Assembly (NCBI GenBank): GCA_051453625.1
Contig: JBOZIK010000001.1
Coordinates: 235,708,475 to 235,752,504, forward strand
DNA length: 44,030 bases
Source: Welwitschia mirabilis
Taxonomy: Eukaryota; Gnetophyta; Gnetopsida; Welwitschiales
Direction of reading: 5' to 3'
The position numbers and the translations under genes were made by a program. The notes beneath the pieces are model-generated. The model did not search any database, was not told where the DNA came from, and was given only the letters and a program-made list of their open reading frames with translations. Below are positions 11,470 through 24,474 of this stretch, piece by piece. The first letter of the stretch is position 1. Each line of letters begins with the position of its first letter.

Positions 11470-12545
11470 TATTAGTAAGCAGTGGACATTCTTTAACCTT
11501 ATGGTTTTCTTTACAATTGAATATTAAAAGCCATTATTAGATCGACCTTGATAATAACTTTAGCTAAGATTTTTCTTAAAATTGAATATTTATGGTTAAT
11601 TGCTCACTTGATTTTTACTGCGAACATTCCAATTTCTCTTGAATTATGCATGTTTATTTTGGTTTAAATTCTTGTTTTTGTTATTATTAATAGAAGCATT
11701 ACTCTTATTGAAATTACAATTCTTATTATGATGATACATATGTGATTGGGTTTTCTAAAGCTAAAACCCTTAGGAGAAATTTATTTTTTGTTTTCTTATT
11801 CTCTTTGCCAATTTTATTTTACTATTTTTACTTTTTCTATAGCCTTAGCTAAAGTTCTAGATTGAAACATAGATGCTTTACTAGTAATAAAAGAATAAGT
11901 CAATCAATAAATACATTTGCTTTACCTTTTTCATCAAGATGCATATGTAATACATATCATAATAATTCCACAAATGTACATTCATAAGAAGCTATAGTCA
12001 GATTATGAGCTTTCTTGAGATTGTAGAATTTGGTAACCTTTTGCTGAATGTAAAACTTAGTGATATAATTTTTCTTAGATATTTGCTTAAACTCTTTTTC
12101 TAAAGTTCCAGCTCATCTAACCTTTCCATCTCTATTTTCCACCATAAGTTAGCTTATCCTAGTAACATGTACATGGCTAAAGAAGCCTTTTCATATTCAT
12201 TACATCCCAAGGCTCCTATAACCTCTTCAAATCACTTGGCCATGCTTCTACTTTTAATGGGTCTGAATCTCCTATAAAATTTTATGTTTTTAACTTAATA
12301 AATATTTGAATTAACTTTCTCACCTTACATCCTTAGTATATTGATTAGTATCATTATTTATTTGTGGGTTTTGACCTTGATTTATCATTTGTGATAATGA
12401 ATGCACTCATTAATGCTTCTCGATTAAGAGTGATGGGAGGTCAATTCCCATCATTATATTACTAATTAGTTATTGAATTATCGTAATGTTAATTATTTGG
12501 TATAATTGCATTAGCCTCAAAACATGCTTTACGATGATAAGCCAT
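11470..12545 (-). pseudogene. Gypsy gag polyprotein remnant
   Basis: The likely start is the ATG at 12545-12543 (MAYHRKACFEANAI), about 1 kb inside the PBS. Further on come GDSDPLKVEAWPSDLKR (near 12275-12225) and GALGCNEYEKASLAMYML (near 12220-12165), which match the retrotransposon gag core (usual DP..AE.W...M...F.AL.CTD.EKV..A.YML). The zinc knuckle survives as CKENHKVKECPLL (near 11510-11475), with the first cysteine lost. The protein would form the virus-like particle around the RNA. Multiple stops and frame changes are present. Confidence 0.75.
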
Positions 12546-13550
12546 CTAAAAAGAATGGAAAATATTATTATATTTGGTTGATAATAAGATAAATACTATA
12601 TTAGAAGTTGAACTTTTGAACTTCATATGTTCTTAATAAAGATTTTATTATAACCATTAGGTAATTAATTTAAACTAAATGATTAGGTTAATTTCTCTTC
12701 CCTACTTATAAATGATTTTTTTTAATTAGACTCATGTATCACTAATAATATTTATAATTATAAATAATAAAGGGAATTATATAAGTGATTATTTAGTTAA
12801 TATAAATTAGTTAGAGGATTAGTTTATTTTTTAATGATACATATGATATAGTTATTTACGTTTTTATTTAAAATGATCAAGATCTATAATCTATCATATG
12901 AGATTATGAGTTTCATGAGTAAAGATCATTATTTATATTTATAAGATAATAAATTTTTTAAATACATGATTAAGTATTAATTATTTAGTTAAGATTACTT
13001 AGGAATTAGAGTTAGAATAAATATAATTAACTAAAAGATTATTTAGAGATTTAAGATTATCATTAATATAATAAACTTTATGATTAGTTGATTAATATGA
13101 TTTTTATAAATATAATTATTTAATAACTAGGATCATCATGAGAATAACTACTACATGGCTATCAAAGTCAGCATAAATGTAATTTAGTTAAACACTTATG
13201 GATTAGTACTATCATGGACATACTTAAATTTATGGTTATTTGAGAATTGTGGCTATTAGAAATATGATTAGTTTCATTTTTCCTTAAGAAATGGAATTAA
13301 CTTAGATATAACTAACTTTAAGATGTTTCATAAAATAGGATTATAATGGGTATAATTAATTTCATGATTATTTGGTAATTAAGTTAATCATAAATATACT
13401 TAGTTCTATAATTATTTATAACTTGGAATGCTTATAACTTATTTAATGATTACTTTAGAGATAAAAATTATCATGAATATAATTTTATTTTTATATTTAA
13501 TTAGTAATTAACTTTATAGTGGATATAATTAAATTTATTTTCAAGTAATT
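12546..13550 (-). other. Untranslated leader of the chromovirus
   Basis: About 1 kb of AT-rich DNA lies between the PBS and the first gag ATG on the minus strand. It has no open frame of note. Short motifs such as ttagttaa/tatttggtt recur loosely, suggesting degenerate low-complexity repeats. Nothing else is recognised. Confidence 0.5.
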
Positions 13551-13562
13551 GACATATACCAT
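13551..13562 (-). other. Primer binding site, initiator-Met type
   Basis: On the minus strand TGGTATATGTC follows the LTR end ACA after three bases. The first six bases equal the start of the common plant PBS TGGTATCAGAGC, complementary to the 3' end of initiator tRNA-Met. The rest has mutated. Confidence 0.7.
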
Positions 13563-15656
13563 AATGTAATAGACTAAATTTAATTAACCTAATTAAGTAC
13601 TACTTTTTTAACATTATTAACTAACATGCACAATGAAACCAAGGATTAATTTCTATTTAGACATTATTAAAATATTATGATATTTAAAAAACATAATTAT
13701 TACTTAACTATATACCCTTTTGGTTTTCATACAATAATGATGCCAAAATTATGTCCTATATTTATTCCTAACTTTTGTTTTCATCACACAATTAAATCTT
13801 GTATAAAGTTGATGAGATGTTAACTTGTTTTGTCACATACATCTGATAAGTTTTAAGATAGTATCTAACTAATATAATAGGAGGTTACATCTCCCATTAA
13901 TGGAATTTTAGCTTAATATCTGTCCATCCTCCAGATGTGAGTTATTTCTACTTTAGGTTCTAGACTATACAAACATGGCTAGGCTCAACTCTATAGGCTT
14001 AGACCTCACCTCGATATAATTCTAATATAGGTGACAAGTGATACATAAGGTGAATGCATGCCTACAAATCATTTCAAGATGATGCAACATGATTCTTTGA
14101 TATCAAGGGCTTAAGATACTAAGTCGAAGTAAGCCCATGCATGGGTAGGATAAGAGAGTAGTGATCAAATCCACTTCTAGAAGGATTTATAAATAAAAGT
14201 ACAATGCAACCCATCTTATGATGAAATCTAATTATGGTGATAAATGCTTATTGAGATTATCTTGATTTAGTTTAATAAATACATCATACAAATGTAAGCA
14301 TACAATTATGTAGATATTTAGTGGATTGTTTATCTAGTAAGAATATTTCTAATCATCATTGGGTTAATTTTATAAAACCAGTCATATAGAAGAAAAAATA
14401 TAGTATATAAGCATCATTTAGTTTTACATAGAAGGAAAATCATACATTTTCAAAGCATAATAGTGAAAATAGATGAAATAAACATCCCTTTATTTTTCTA
14501 CATTATAGTAATTCTTTTCAAATAAGGCGCATTAATACATCCAAGTTCTATTGTAGAAACATGCTCTTAGGACTAAGTCAACTTCTAAACCCCTTAAAAT
14601 AAAGTTAAGTAAGTGATTGCACTATACATCTCTAAAATTATTAAGTTGAAAACCATAATGTATATATTTGGAATGCAAGAATAAGGGCATAAATTTTAAT
14701 AAATAATATATAAAAATGATAAAAAATAAAATTTGACTTAATTAGAAATCATATGTATTATTTAGAATAATTAGTAGTTGCATTTGATATATTTCTATAA
14801 TTATTAAAATTAAGTATAAGTTTTCTTAGCTTTTAAAAGTCATTGGAACTAAAAATTTCTAATTAATTAATTAAAAACATAAAAATAAATTAGAATTAAT
14901 TTTTTTAAACTAAACTCATTATACTATCCTTAAAAATTAGCTTTATTAGATCTAGATGAACACAGATAAATTTTGTAGGATCAAAATTTAACTATAAAAA
15001 CTACCTAAATTTTAGAATTGCTAAAATAATACTCTTTACTAAAATGACCATAACTTTTAATCTACTTGGAATTTGTAAATGTATAAATAATTTTAGAAAT
15101 CTTATTTCATTATCTATAGATTAGACTATCTAATGTTTATCCAAAATGTCTTGTTATTTTTAGAAAAGTCATAATTTTTTCATGATGTTTTCTACTTATA
15201 ATTTTTAAGTTATTTTTAAAAAAAAAATTTTAAAAATTATTTTACTCTTAAAAAAATTATTGTCTTAAAACTTATAAATTTCTAACATGATTTTAAACTA
15301 CACAGAAAAATTTTATGAAGATTACTTATTATTGAATTAGTTATAAATTTCTTAAATTATGCTTCACTTTTAGGGAAAAGTAAACTTTAACTCAACTAAG
15401 AATAAGAGAATTCATACTAATTTATAGAAATAAAAATCAATTAAGCTAACTAAGAATTGATAATAAAAATTAATATTAAAATATATAAAACATAATTATA
15501 AGTAATATATCTTTAACTTGTAATAATAAATAATGCATCAAATACCATAAGCCTCAGGATTTCTAAAGAAGAGTTCCTAGCCTAAATAGATTCTTTAGGA
15601 TCAAACTCATTCACCCTAATAAGACTCTTGTAACAATATAATGTAAAATGTATTTC

Positions 15657-16633
15657 NNNNNNNNNNNNNNNNNNNNNNNNNNNNNNNNNNNNNNNNNNNN
15701 NNNNNNNNNNNNNNNNNNNNNNNNNNNNNNNNNNNNNNNNNNNNNNNNNNNNNNNNNNNNNNNNNNNNNNNNNNNNNNNNNNNNNNNNNNNNNNNNNNNN
15801 NNNNNNNNNNNNNNNNNNNNNNNNNNNNNNNNNNNNNNNNNNNNNNNNNNNNNNNNNNNNNNNNNNNNNNNNNNNNNNNNNNNNNNNNNNNNNNNNNNNN
15901 NNNNNNNNNNNNNNNNNNNNNNNNNNNNNNNNNNNNNNNNNNNNNNNNNNNNNNNNNNNNNNNNNNNNNNNNNNNNNNNNNNNNNNNNNNNNNNNNNNNN
16001 NNNNNNNNNNNNNNNNNNNNNNNNNNNNNNNNNNNNNNNNNNNNNNNNNNNNNNNNNNNNNNNNNNNNNNNNNNNNNNNNNNNNNNNNNNNNNNNNNNNN
16101 NNNNNNNNNNNNNNNNNNNNNNNNNNNNNNNNNNNNNNNNNNNNNNNNNNNNNNNNNNNNNNNNNNNNNNNNNNNNNNNNNNNNNNNNNNNNNNNNNNNN
16201 NNNNNNNNNNNNNNNNNNNNNNNNNNNNNNNNNNNNNNNNNNNNNNNNNNNNNNNNNNNNNNNNNNNNNNNNNNNNNNNNNNNNNNNNNNNNNNNNNNNN
16301 NNNNNNNNNNNNNNNNNNNNNNNNNNNNNNNNNNNNNNNNNNNNNNNNNNNNNNNNNNNNNNNNNNNNNNNNNNNNNNNNNNNNNNNNNNNNNNNNNNNN
16401 NNNNNNNNNNNNNNNNNNNNNNNNNNNNNNNNNNNNNNNNNNNNNNNNNNNNNNNNNNNNNNNNNNNNNNNNNNNNNNNNNNNNNNNNNNNNNNNNNNNN
16501 NNNNNNNNNNNNNNNNNNNNNNNNNNNNNNNNNNNNNNNNNNNNNNNNNNNNNNNNNNNNNNNNNNNNNNNNNNNNNNNNNNNNNNNNNNNNNNNNNNNN
16601 NNNNNNNNNNNNNNNNNNNNNNNNNNNNNNNNN
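15657..16633. other. Assembly gap, 977 N
   Basis: The flanks match 4976 and about 6603 of the left LTR. Without the Athila-type solo LTR the left copy has only about 350 bp here, and with it about 1.6 kb, so a 977-bp gap fits neither. The reading frame that seems to span it is only Ns. Confidence 0.95.
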
Positions 16634-17091
16634 CCTAGAGGGAATAAGATTGATGATCTTTAAAAAATATTGATAATGTCTTAAGCTCTAATATCCTAGC
16701 TTCAATCTTCCAACCTCCAACCTTCAAGCTCCATGATTCAAGCTCTAACTCCATACTCAAGAGGATGAAAGATTGAGAATAAATTTTAGTAGCAAAAACT
16801 TGCTTGAAGAATACTAGTTTATGAAGAAAGAAGAGGGCTTTATTTATAGATAAATGATGTATCAAAAGTTCTTGATATAATCAAATAAAGACCACCACAT
16901 TATTTTACCCATAAGGTAAAGAAATCTCTTTTATTTGATAAGATTGATCAATGACAAGTTAGATGGACATTGTATAAAAGTGATATGGACATATAAATGT
17001 CAATGATAAGATTGATTAATAACAGATTAAATAAGATTGTGTAGAGGAGACATTCACATATGAATAACTAGTGATAAGATTAATTAATGAG

Positions 17092-17347
17092 AAGTTCGAA
17101 GAGCTTGTGTAAGAAGCAAAAGTGATTTATGAATGACAAAAGGAATCTTATATATGATTCATGCACCTTNNNNNNNNNNNNNNNNNNNNNNNNNNNNNNN
17201 NNNNNNNNNNNNNNNNNNNNNNNNNNNNNNNNNNNNNNNNNNNNNNNNNNNNNNNNNNNNNNNNNNNNNAAGTTTGAAGAGCTTGTGTAAGAAGCAAAAG
17301 TGATGTATGAATGACAAAAGGAATCTTATATATGATTCATGCACCTT
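17092..17347. repeat. Duplicated gap flank (assembly artefact)
   Basis: 78 bases at 17092-17169 recur at 17270-17347 with about two mismatches across a gap of exactly 100 N. The left LTR has this sequence only once (near 7020-7100), which supports a false duplication. Confidence 0.85.
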
Positions 17348-17393
17348 ATTGGGTGAGCAATTTTCTTTCTTTATTTAGTAATATTAATTATAT

Positions 17394-17924
17394 GCATCAT
17401 TTCTCATGTTAGTTCCTTCTTAGTCCTTCATAGGCTTATAATTAATTCTAAAACATATTTAAAACGCATTAGAAAAATAAATGCACCAATTTCAAAATTC
17501 CCATGTGACACAATAATAAAAATAATATTTTATACATAAAGTACTTTAACAAATATCAACAAGAATAAAAGTCATAATAGAATAAATTCTACTCATTTAT
17601 CCTTTTTGNNNNNNNNNNNNNNNNNNNNNNNNNNNNNNNNNNNNNNNNNNNNNNNNNNNNNNNNNNNNNNNNNNNNNNNNNNNNNNNNNNNNNNNNNNNN
17701 NNNNNNNNGAATCATTTCTCATGCTAGTTCCTTCTTAGTCCTTCATAGGCTTATAATTAATTCTAAAACATATTTAAAATGCATTAGAAAAATAAATGCA
17801 CCAATTTTAAAATTCCCATGTGACACAACAATAAAAATAATATTTTATACATAAAGTATTTTAACAAATATCAACAAGAATAAAAGTTATAATAGAATAA
17901 ATTCTACTCATTTATCCTTTTTGA
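17394..17924. repeat. Duplicated gap flank (assembly artefact)
   Basis: About 215 bases at 17394-17608 recur at 17709-17924 with a few mismatches across a gap of exactly 100 N. The homologous left LTR (7160-7370) has a single copy. Confidence 0.88.
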
Positions 17925-18627
17925 TTTATGGATAAGAGTGCATGTACTTATTTACATGTTTACACTCTTTATGATCTACTACATCAACAACACAAATCAC
18001 AAGAAAGAAATATCATAATTAAATATAAAAAAATGTCATAATTGAATGTAAAAAAATGTCATAATTAAATGTAAGAAATTGTTATATTCTAACATAGTAC
18101 TCTTTTACTTTTTACTTAAACATGGTACTCTTACTTTTTACTTATTTATTATTCTTCTACTTGTACTAAGTAATTTTAGTTTTTCTTTATTGTTAGATTT
18201 CAATAAGGCACATAGATAAATGATTAAAATAAAAAAGTCACATGCCATTTTTATAGACATTCGATTATTATTTTTCACCTTCACATGAATTTTTTGATTT
18301 AACTATTTAACCATGTAAATCATTGTTTAATCATTAAATAGTTTTATTTAGTATTAAAAATCTTATAATCATTATTATTTAAAAAAATAAAATTAAACAA
18401 AACTAATATTAAATAATTAAGTGGCCTTATAACTACTTATAATCCAAAATATATGTTTGGCATAATAATATGTTACTAATTATGAGGATATACATTGATT
18501 TGTATTTTTAAAAAAAAAAGAGATTTTCATTAAAATTTAACATCAAAATGTATTACATAATTTAGATACTCTTGTAATCATGTTATTACAGCTACTAATT
18601 AAAGATTACAAAATGTGGGATATAATG

Positions 18628-21600
18628 AGATATTAATGTTAATGTGTTACAATTACATGAAAGTTACTTAGAGATAGTTGTTTTATCATGTAAAGTAATA
18701 GTTCTATAATGCAATGAGGAACATTTTCAAAATAATCTATGTCAAGTGTTTCATTGGTTTGAAACTTTTGTGCTTTCACTATATATGCATTTTGATTTAG
18801 AATATTTATTTATGCTTTATTGTAAATTATTTTTCCTTGATTTCTTTTTTCTGAGTTAATTTATTACATTAAGTACAAGACCCTTTTTTAAAAGTTGAGT
18901 GTTTTCTTTAACCATTTTACATCTCATATGATGATATTGTAGTATTATTATTAAGAGAAAGCTTTAGTGATAGTAAAAATTTGATAAACCTAGATCTTAT
19001 CCACCTCATGCCAATGGTGTAAAGGCATAAACATTTCTAATGTATGTTAGTTCACTTACCTTATAGGCATTATCACCTATCATACATGCATATTCTTAGG
19101 ATAGTTAGGACATCCATTAACAAGTAGAAGTAGCATATTCTTTTAGATTTTGAAATCCTTTGGAGAACATAGAATACGTGGATGAAGATGATGACTTTGA
19201 TAATGAGATTTATCTACCAAAGCCGAAGATAGAAATGGCTATAAGTGGTGCATAGTATCTTCTTTGTAATGATGACTTATTTACTAAAAGAAGCTCTTAA
19301 AACTTGAAGATGATGCTGAACAATGTGCTACTTCTAGAGAGGAAACACTAAAGGCATTTACTAAGGTGCATACTTATAGGAGGAAGATGAAAGTTATGAG
19401 AGAAGGACATTTGTTAATGGGATTAAAGTCATAGGTTAATTATATATCTTGATTTCTATTATACTCTTCATATATTTTTAGACTTATTAAGCCCTCTTTT
19501 AATATATTCTTATCATTTTTTTATTTGTAATGATCAAGGATGGCATGTCATTATGACATTATGTGCTTGCATTATTATATATAACTATCTTATCTTATGC
19601 AATATATATAATATTCAAAACACCATAGCATCTATATTAGATGCTTATTAAAATAATTATTTTTAACATTTTATATCATTAATTAATATCTTAAAGTTAA
19701 TAAACGTTACATGTTTTTAAAAAAAAATTACCAAATTTTTTTCTCGACCTATTGCTAACATAATAATGACATGTGTTCCTAACATAAAAGGTGTTAACAT
19801 TTAAATTTATCAACATTTAACTCATTAATTACACATAATTATTTTACTTTATCTTTTAATAATTCTTATATTTATATGTAAAACCTTTTCAAAAATGATT
19901 TCCTTGTGAAACATTTTCTTTTTGATATCTAACTAATAATTTTGAATTTTATAAATTACCTATATTCATATTTAATTTTTTTCCTAAACATTTGGATTAT
20001 TTTAGTTCAAACCATTTCTTGAGATTAAAAGAGTTTTACTTATAATTTTATAATGCCACTAAAGTTTTAACTTTATGAAAATATACTTATGAGGAAAATA
20101 AAAAATATTATAAAATTATTTTTTGGTCAAAATTTAATTATATTAAAATTTTAAAAACTCTTATAGTAAGAATCAATCCCAAATTCCATAGATAAAATTC
20201 ATTCTTTACATTTTGAAGAGGATAGTAGGAAACAAACATTAGTAGAAGACTAAAGGGCTAAAGAGAAAAGTCTATCAAGAATTTTATTTTTTCTTTTCTT
20301 TTTTTTATTTTTTATTTTTCACTTTTTTTTATTTTTAGAAGGACGATATTGTGGGGAAAAAACATAATACTCATTAGAGCAAACTTCATCATAAAATGAT
20401 TTCACAATTCAAATAGAAGAGAACTCTTGCTATCGTCCCATAACATATGGATTCTACTTGAAGGAATGTAATCAACACCAAAGATAATGCAAATGAAACT
20501 CATGTCTAGCAAAAGCATCTATGAAGACAATTCTAACTAGATGTAGCAATGTTACAATGTTAAAATATATTTAAAGGGCTTCTTAACATTACAATATCTG
20601 TAAAGTAATTGTGAAAAACATAATTTTATTAAAATGAATATAAAAAGGGCACCTCGATAAAAGAGACATGAAATGAAAAAGGCCATAGGAATCATCTAGA
20701 TTTTCTAGGTTTTATAGAAAAACTTATAGCTAATTCTTAAGGAAGAAATTAATGTTTTTAAAAAAGTTAAGTTTATATATGTTCTAATTAACTTGTAAAT
20801 TATTTGTAAATCCTTCCTCACTTTTGTAATCATGGAAAGGAACATTATTAGACCAACTCAAAAATTATTCTTATTTAGAAAAAATAACCTTATTAATATA
20901 TTGTTAAATATAAAGTTTAAGGATGTTGTCTCTTCTATAGAATGATGAAGATAGATTATACTTACCTTAAATAAAGCTTTAACAAAAAGAATCCCTCTTA
21001 ATAAGAGACAATAAATCCTAGATTTTAATTAGGATGATTTGAGTTAGATTGAATGTTGTTCTTTTACCAAGAATTTTATTTGGTAGATTTAAAGTAGAGT
21101 TTTAAATAAAAACTTTTTTACTAATGATTCTAAAATGTACCACAATTAATCTCTTAATTGATTCTTAAGCATTCCAAATAGTATGTAAATAGGTTAGTCC
21201 TTTAAGATATAAAAAATTGAAAGAAAACAACATTAGAAAATATTATTTGTTTTTAGAATGATGAATCTTTTAGAATACCATTAGCAACAAGGTTTTAAAT
21301 GATAATAATTTAGGGGTCATCCCTCTTAAAAGCTTTAAAAATCCACTTTTTCATAATAGATTTCATTTGGGAGAGAAGGAAGTAATCCCTCATCCACCCA
21401 TTGTCCTTGATTTATAAAAATTATTTTAAGAAACTTTTTGAAATCCATAGCTTCTTGGTTTAGAAATCCAAATGAATTCTTTAATCATTTACTTATTCTT
21501 TCATAATCTATATTAGATGAACTTAGACAAGAGTAAATGACATGATAGAAAAATAATATCTTTTTACAAACTAATATTCTACTTGCAAAGGTTAACCATT

Positions 21601-23960
21601 TATAATTTTATATGCTAATGTTATTTTGAACTTTTTGAAGACCACTTCCATAATTAATGCCCAAATGCTTATAAGACAAAAGAAATAGTTAAGAGTTTAA
21701 AAACATCCCTAAGATGTAAGCACTTTTCTAGTTATGCATGTAGGATACTCAACAAATTATATTTATAGTAAGATAAGGTTTACTAATTGATCTTAAAAAT
21801 AAGGACCTTATAGAATATATTTAAAAAATAATAAATATCATTAATATTATCTTAAGTATCATGCACTATAGGATTTCATATATATTTGTTGATTAAATCT
21901 AGAGATAAGGAATAAGAGGGAAGTATTAACAAGCTAATATTTTTAGGATAAACGGCTAGGAAGAGAAATCATCAACAATAAAGATAGTAATAGAATTTTT
22001 AAATACTATTTCGATCATAAAGATCACCAAAGACAAGTTTTTTTAGCACTACAAGAATAAAAGAACAAGAAATTATGCTATATGTTATTTCATAATTAAT
22101 CTTAAGAAAGGCACTTTTATATTACTTCTTTTATTTCACTTTCATTTGTTTACCAACCTAAGCAAATTATTAAGAATGTACCTACCCTTAACATATGCAT
22201 CTTACTCTATTCTCATAGTTGAAGGCAAAATAGCTTTTTGTTTGATAGCTAAAGAATTTATGTGATCTTTTAAGATGTATTAGGAAAAGTCATGAATATT
22301 TAGTGCTATAACTCAAGAGCACCACTATCTTTAAAAATAACTTTAATTGCTTCATAGTTAATGAATTTTTTAAAAGAACCTTTCTTGAAACCTTAATAAG
22401 GTAATTCAAATTAGATAGCTTCCATTATGTCTAATTATTTTTGTATGGCTCTCTAAAAGGAAAATCCATTATAGAAGGTTTATTATTTAGTAGAAAGAAG
22501 CATGCATGCTTAAATTCTTTAAGAAAAAGAGGTTTATCAAACATCTATTTATCATGGAGTGAAATAAAGAATTAAATAGATCCTTCCAATTCCATTTATG
22601 CATCTACATTAATATTAGACTTATCTACAAAGATACTTTTATAGTAATTATGAAAACCTTGTAAGATATCAAAGTCATTAGTAGAATTGTGTCCACTATA
22701 TATGATAGAATAAAACTTAGTTCAAAGAAAAGAGAAATGTTTCAATAATCAAAAAAGAAATTGTAATAATATCCATGATGTAGCCAAAAAAAATCTAATT
22801 TGCAAAAGATCTTCTTATGTTCTTGACTTACAAGTTCACTAAAAATCTTGATGCAAAAGGCTAAAATGATCATTTAAGTTAGGCCTATGAGGTTTTTGAA
22901 TGACAACATTCTATTTCTCTTCCAATCTCTCTTAATATTTTTCCTTTACCATATTCTTTCTTTAGGAAGAATCTTATCAAGTATTATTGAAATTTTACTA
23001 TAAATAATTTAGTTAAAAAGAGAGACAAATATCATTAAAATTAGTTTATAGTAAAATATGATAGAGCAAATGCGAAAATGAGAATTTTCATTAAAATGTA
23101 ATGTTTGCAATGAAATCATTACAATAAACAAATATAGACATTGAATTATTTTACCATATATAAGTTAGAGATATGTTTAATTTATAATTCGTTTTCATAT
23201 TAGCTTTTAGTGAAAAATATTACATTTTGTAAGATAAAATAAAAATTATATTCTTGCTCATATAATGTGATATCCAATGCTTTCAACAAATTTCTTATAC
23301 TTTTATTTTGATATAGAATTCCTTTAATTGCTACTAGCATGTAATATTTCAAAATATTCTCAATTTAGAAAAAGAAAAAAAAAGGGTTTTTAATGTAATG
23401 ATTTAATTCTATTCATCTTAAATGTTTCTTTTTCTTTTTATTTTTTCTCTTTTTTAAAAAAAATATCTTAGAAAATTTTTTACTTTTAACATGTTTGAAT
23501 AATAAACTTAAAAAAGATTTGAGAAGCTATTTTGTCATACATCAGACTACCAAAACATTAAACCAGGAATTTTATATGCATTGAAATGTAGAGTTACTGA
23601 GAAGATGTGATGTCAACATCCTATTTTTATACTTGAAGTATATTATGATTCTATTTTTTTTATTCTCTTAGCTTTCTAAGAAATTNNNNNNNNNNNNNNN
23701 NNNNNNNNNNNNNNNNNNNNNNNNNNNNNNNNNNNNNNNNNNNNNNNNNNNNNNNNNNNNNNNNNNNNNNNNNNNNNNNNNNNNNNNNNNNNNNNNNNNN
23801 NNNNNNNNNNNNNNNNNNNNNNNNNNNNNNNNNNTTATGACATTTGGGTAAACTCCTATCTATACTAGTGTTTGTCTTTTTGCAAGCTTTATAATTTACA
23901 AGTTTACTTAAGGACTTCAAGATTTCATAAATTCACACTAAAAAAATCTATACGGAGTCT
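18628..23960. other. AT-rich stretch without a recognisable gene
   Basis: No LTR edge, no sustained frame and no family motif could be read on either strand. An acidic in-frame patch on the plus strand near 19170-19240 (VDEDDDFDNEIYLPKPK) ends at a stop soon after and is not recognised. A T/C-rich run lies at 20281-20335. Parts of 20900-22900 might derive from an old LINE on the minus strand, but no catalytic block could be identified. The gap at 23686-23834 is unresolved. Confidence 0.5.
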
Positions 23961-23964
23961 AGGT

Positions 23965-24470
23965 GATGACTAGAATAGCTACACATGGGCTAAGACAAGA
24001 ATAGAAGTTAAAAAATATAAGTAAGCATGACCTACCATCAAAGTGCCTTTGCATTTTAGGTTGGATGGTGTATCAGCTACATCATGTTGATGTAAAAAAA
24101 TTCAAGATGAGTCATAATTAGTGATAAGAATAATTCCACATGAGTTGGAATAAGAATGAAAGTAGAAAATATATGATAGGATGCTTTACCATCAAAGTGC
24201 CTTTACATCTTGGGTTAGATGGGATATCAACTTTGTTAAATGATATCAAAGTATAAAGATCACTAACAATGTGGAGCTCAAAAATGAGCTCAATGTTAAG
24301 GTGAATTTTTTGACATAGGAGTACTCACAGTGATCCATAGGTAACAAATAATCTCACATGGATTGGAATAAGAATGGAAGTGAAAAATATAAGCAATGTG
24401 TCTTTTCACCAAAGTGCCTTGATATTTTGGATCAGATGAGGTACTAGCTATGTTAATGCTACTAAAAAAT
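23965..24470. repeat. Three diverged tandem repeats of about 150-220 bp spacing
   Basis: The core caaagtgccttt appears at about 24040, 24200 and 24412, each preceded by a block like cacatgggttggaataagaatggaagt-aaaaatata and followed by ttgggttagatgg-gtatcagctatgtt. The three copies begin near 23980, 24130 and 24350. No coding frame is kept. The repeat lies just outside the copia element and may be the leader or LTR remnant of another element. Confidence 0.7.
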
Positions 24471-24474
24471 GTAG

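Larger units (their letters stand above)
145..18627 (-). mobile_element. Decayed Ty3/gypsy chromovirus (Tekay/Del-like) with giant LTRs
   Basis: This is a complete but dead LTR retrotransposon read on the minus strand. Two diverged direct copies (145-8075 and 13565-18627) flank a 5.5-kb interior. Reading minus, the order is 5' LTR, PBS resembling the initiator-Met primer site, gag, protease, RT, RNase H, integrase, chromodomain, polypurine tract and 3' LTR. Integrase before the LTR and a chromodomain tail place it in the chromoviruses. The large LTR (about 3.9 kb after subtracting nested insertions, duplicated gap flanks and excess gap Ns) and compact interior suggest the Tekay/Del clade; that is inference. 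Stops and frameshifts occur in every domain, and the LTRs have diverged strongly with many indels, so the insertion is old. A 5-bp TSD could not be confirmed. Confidence 0.88.
13565..18627 (-). repeat. 5' LTR of the chromovirus
   Basis: Plus-strand start TGTAATAGAC (minus end ..TTACA) abuts the PBS. The other end is TTATATCCCACATTTT on the minus strand, where the outermost bases have changed to cat. It aligns with the left LTR throughout. The apparent 5,063 bp shrinks to roughly 3.9 kb once two duplicated gap flanks (177 and 315 bp including Ns) and the excess of the 977-N gap are removed. No promoter element can be chosen with confidence in such AT-rich DNA. Confidence 0.85.

Noticed and set aside
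15648-16673. A 341-codon frame on the plus strand
   Set aside because: It consists almost entirely of Ns (15657-16633); no coding information is present.
20160-22930. Possible degraded LINE (L1-type) on the minus strand
   Set aside because: A few phrases recalled L1 wording, but no endonuclease, RT palm or cysteine motif could be aligned in order, and no poly-A tail or target duplication was seen.
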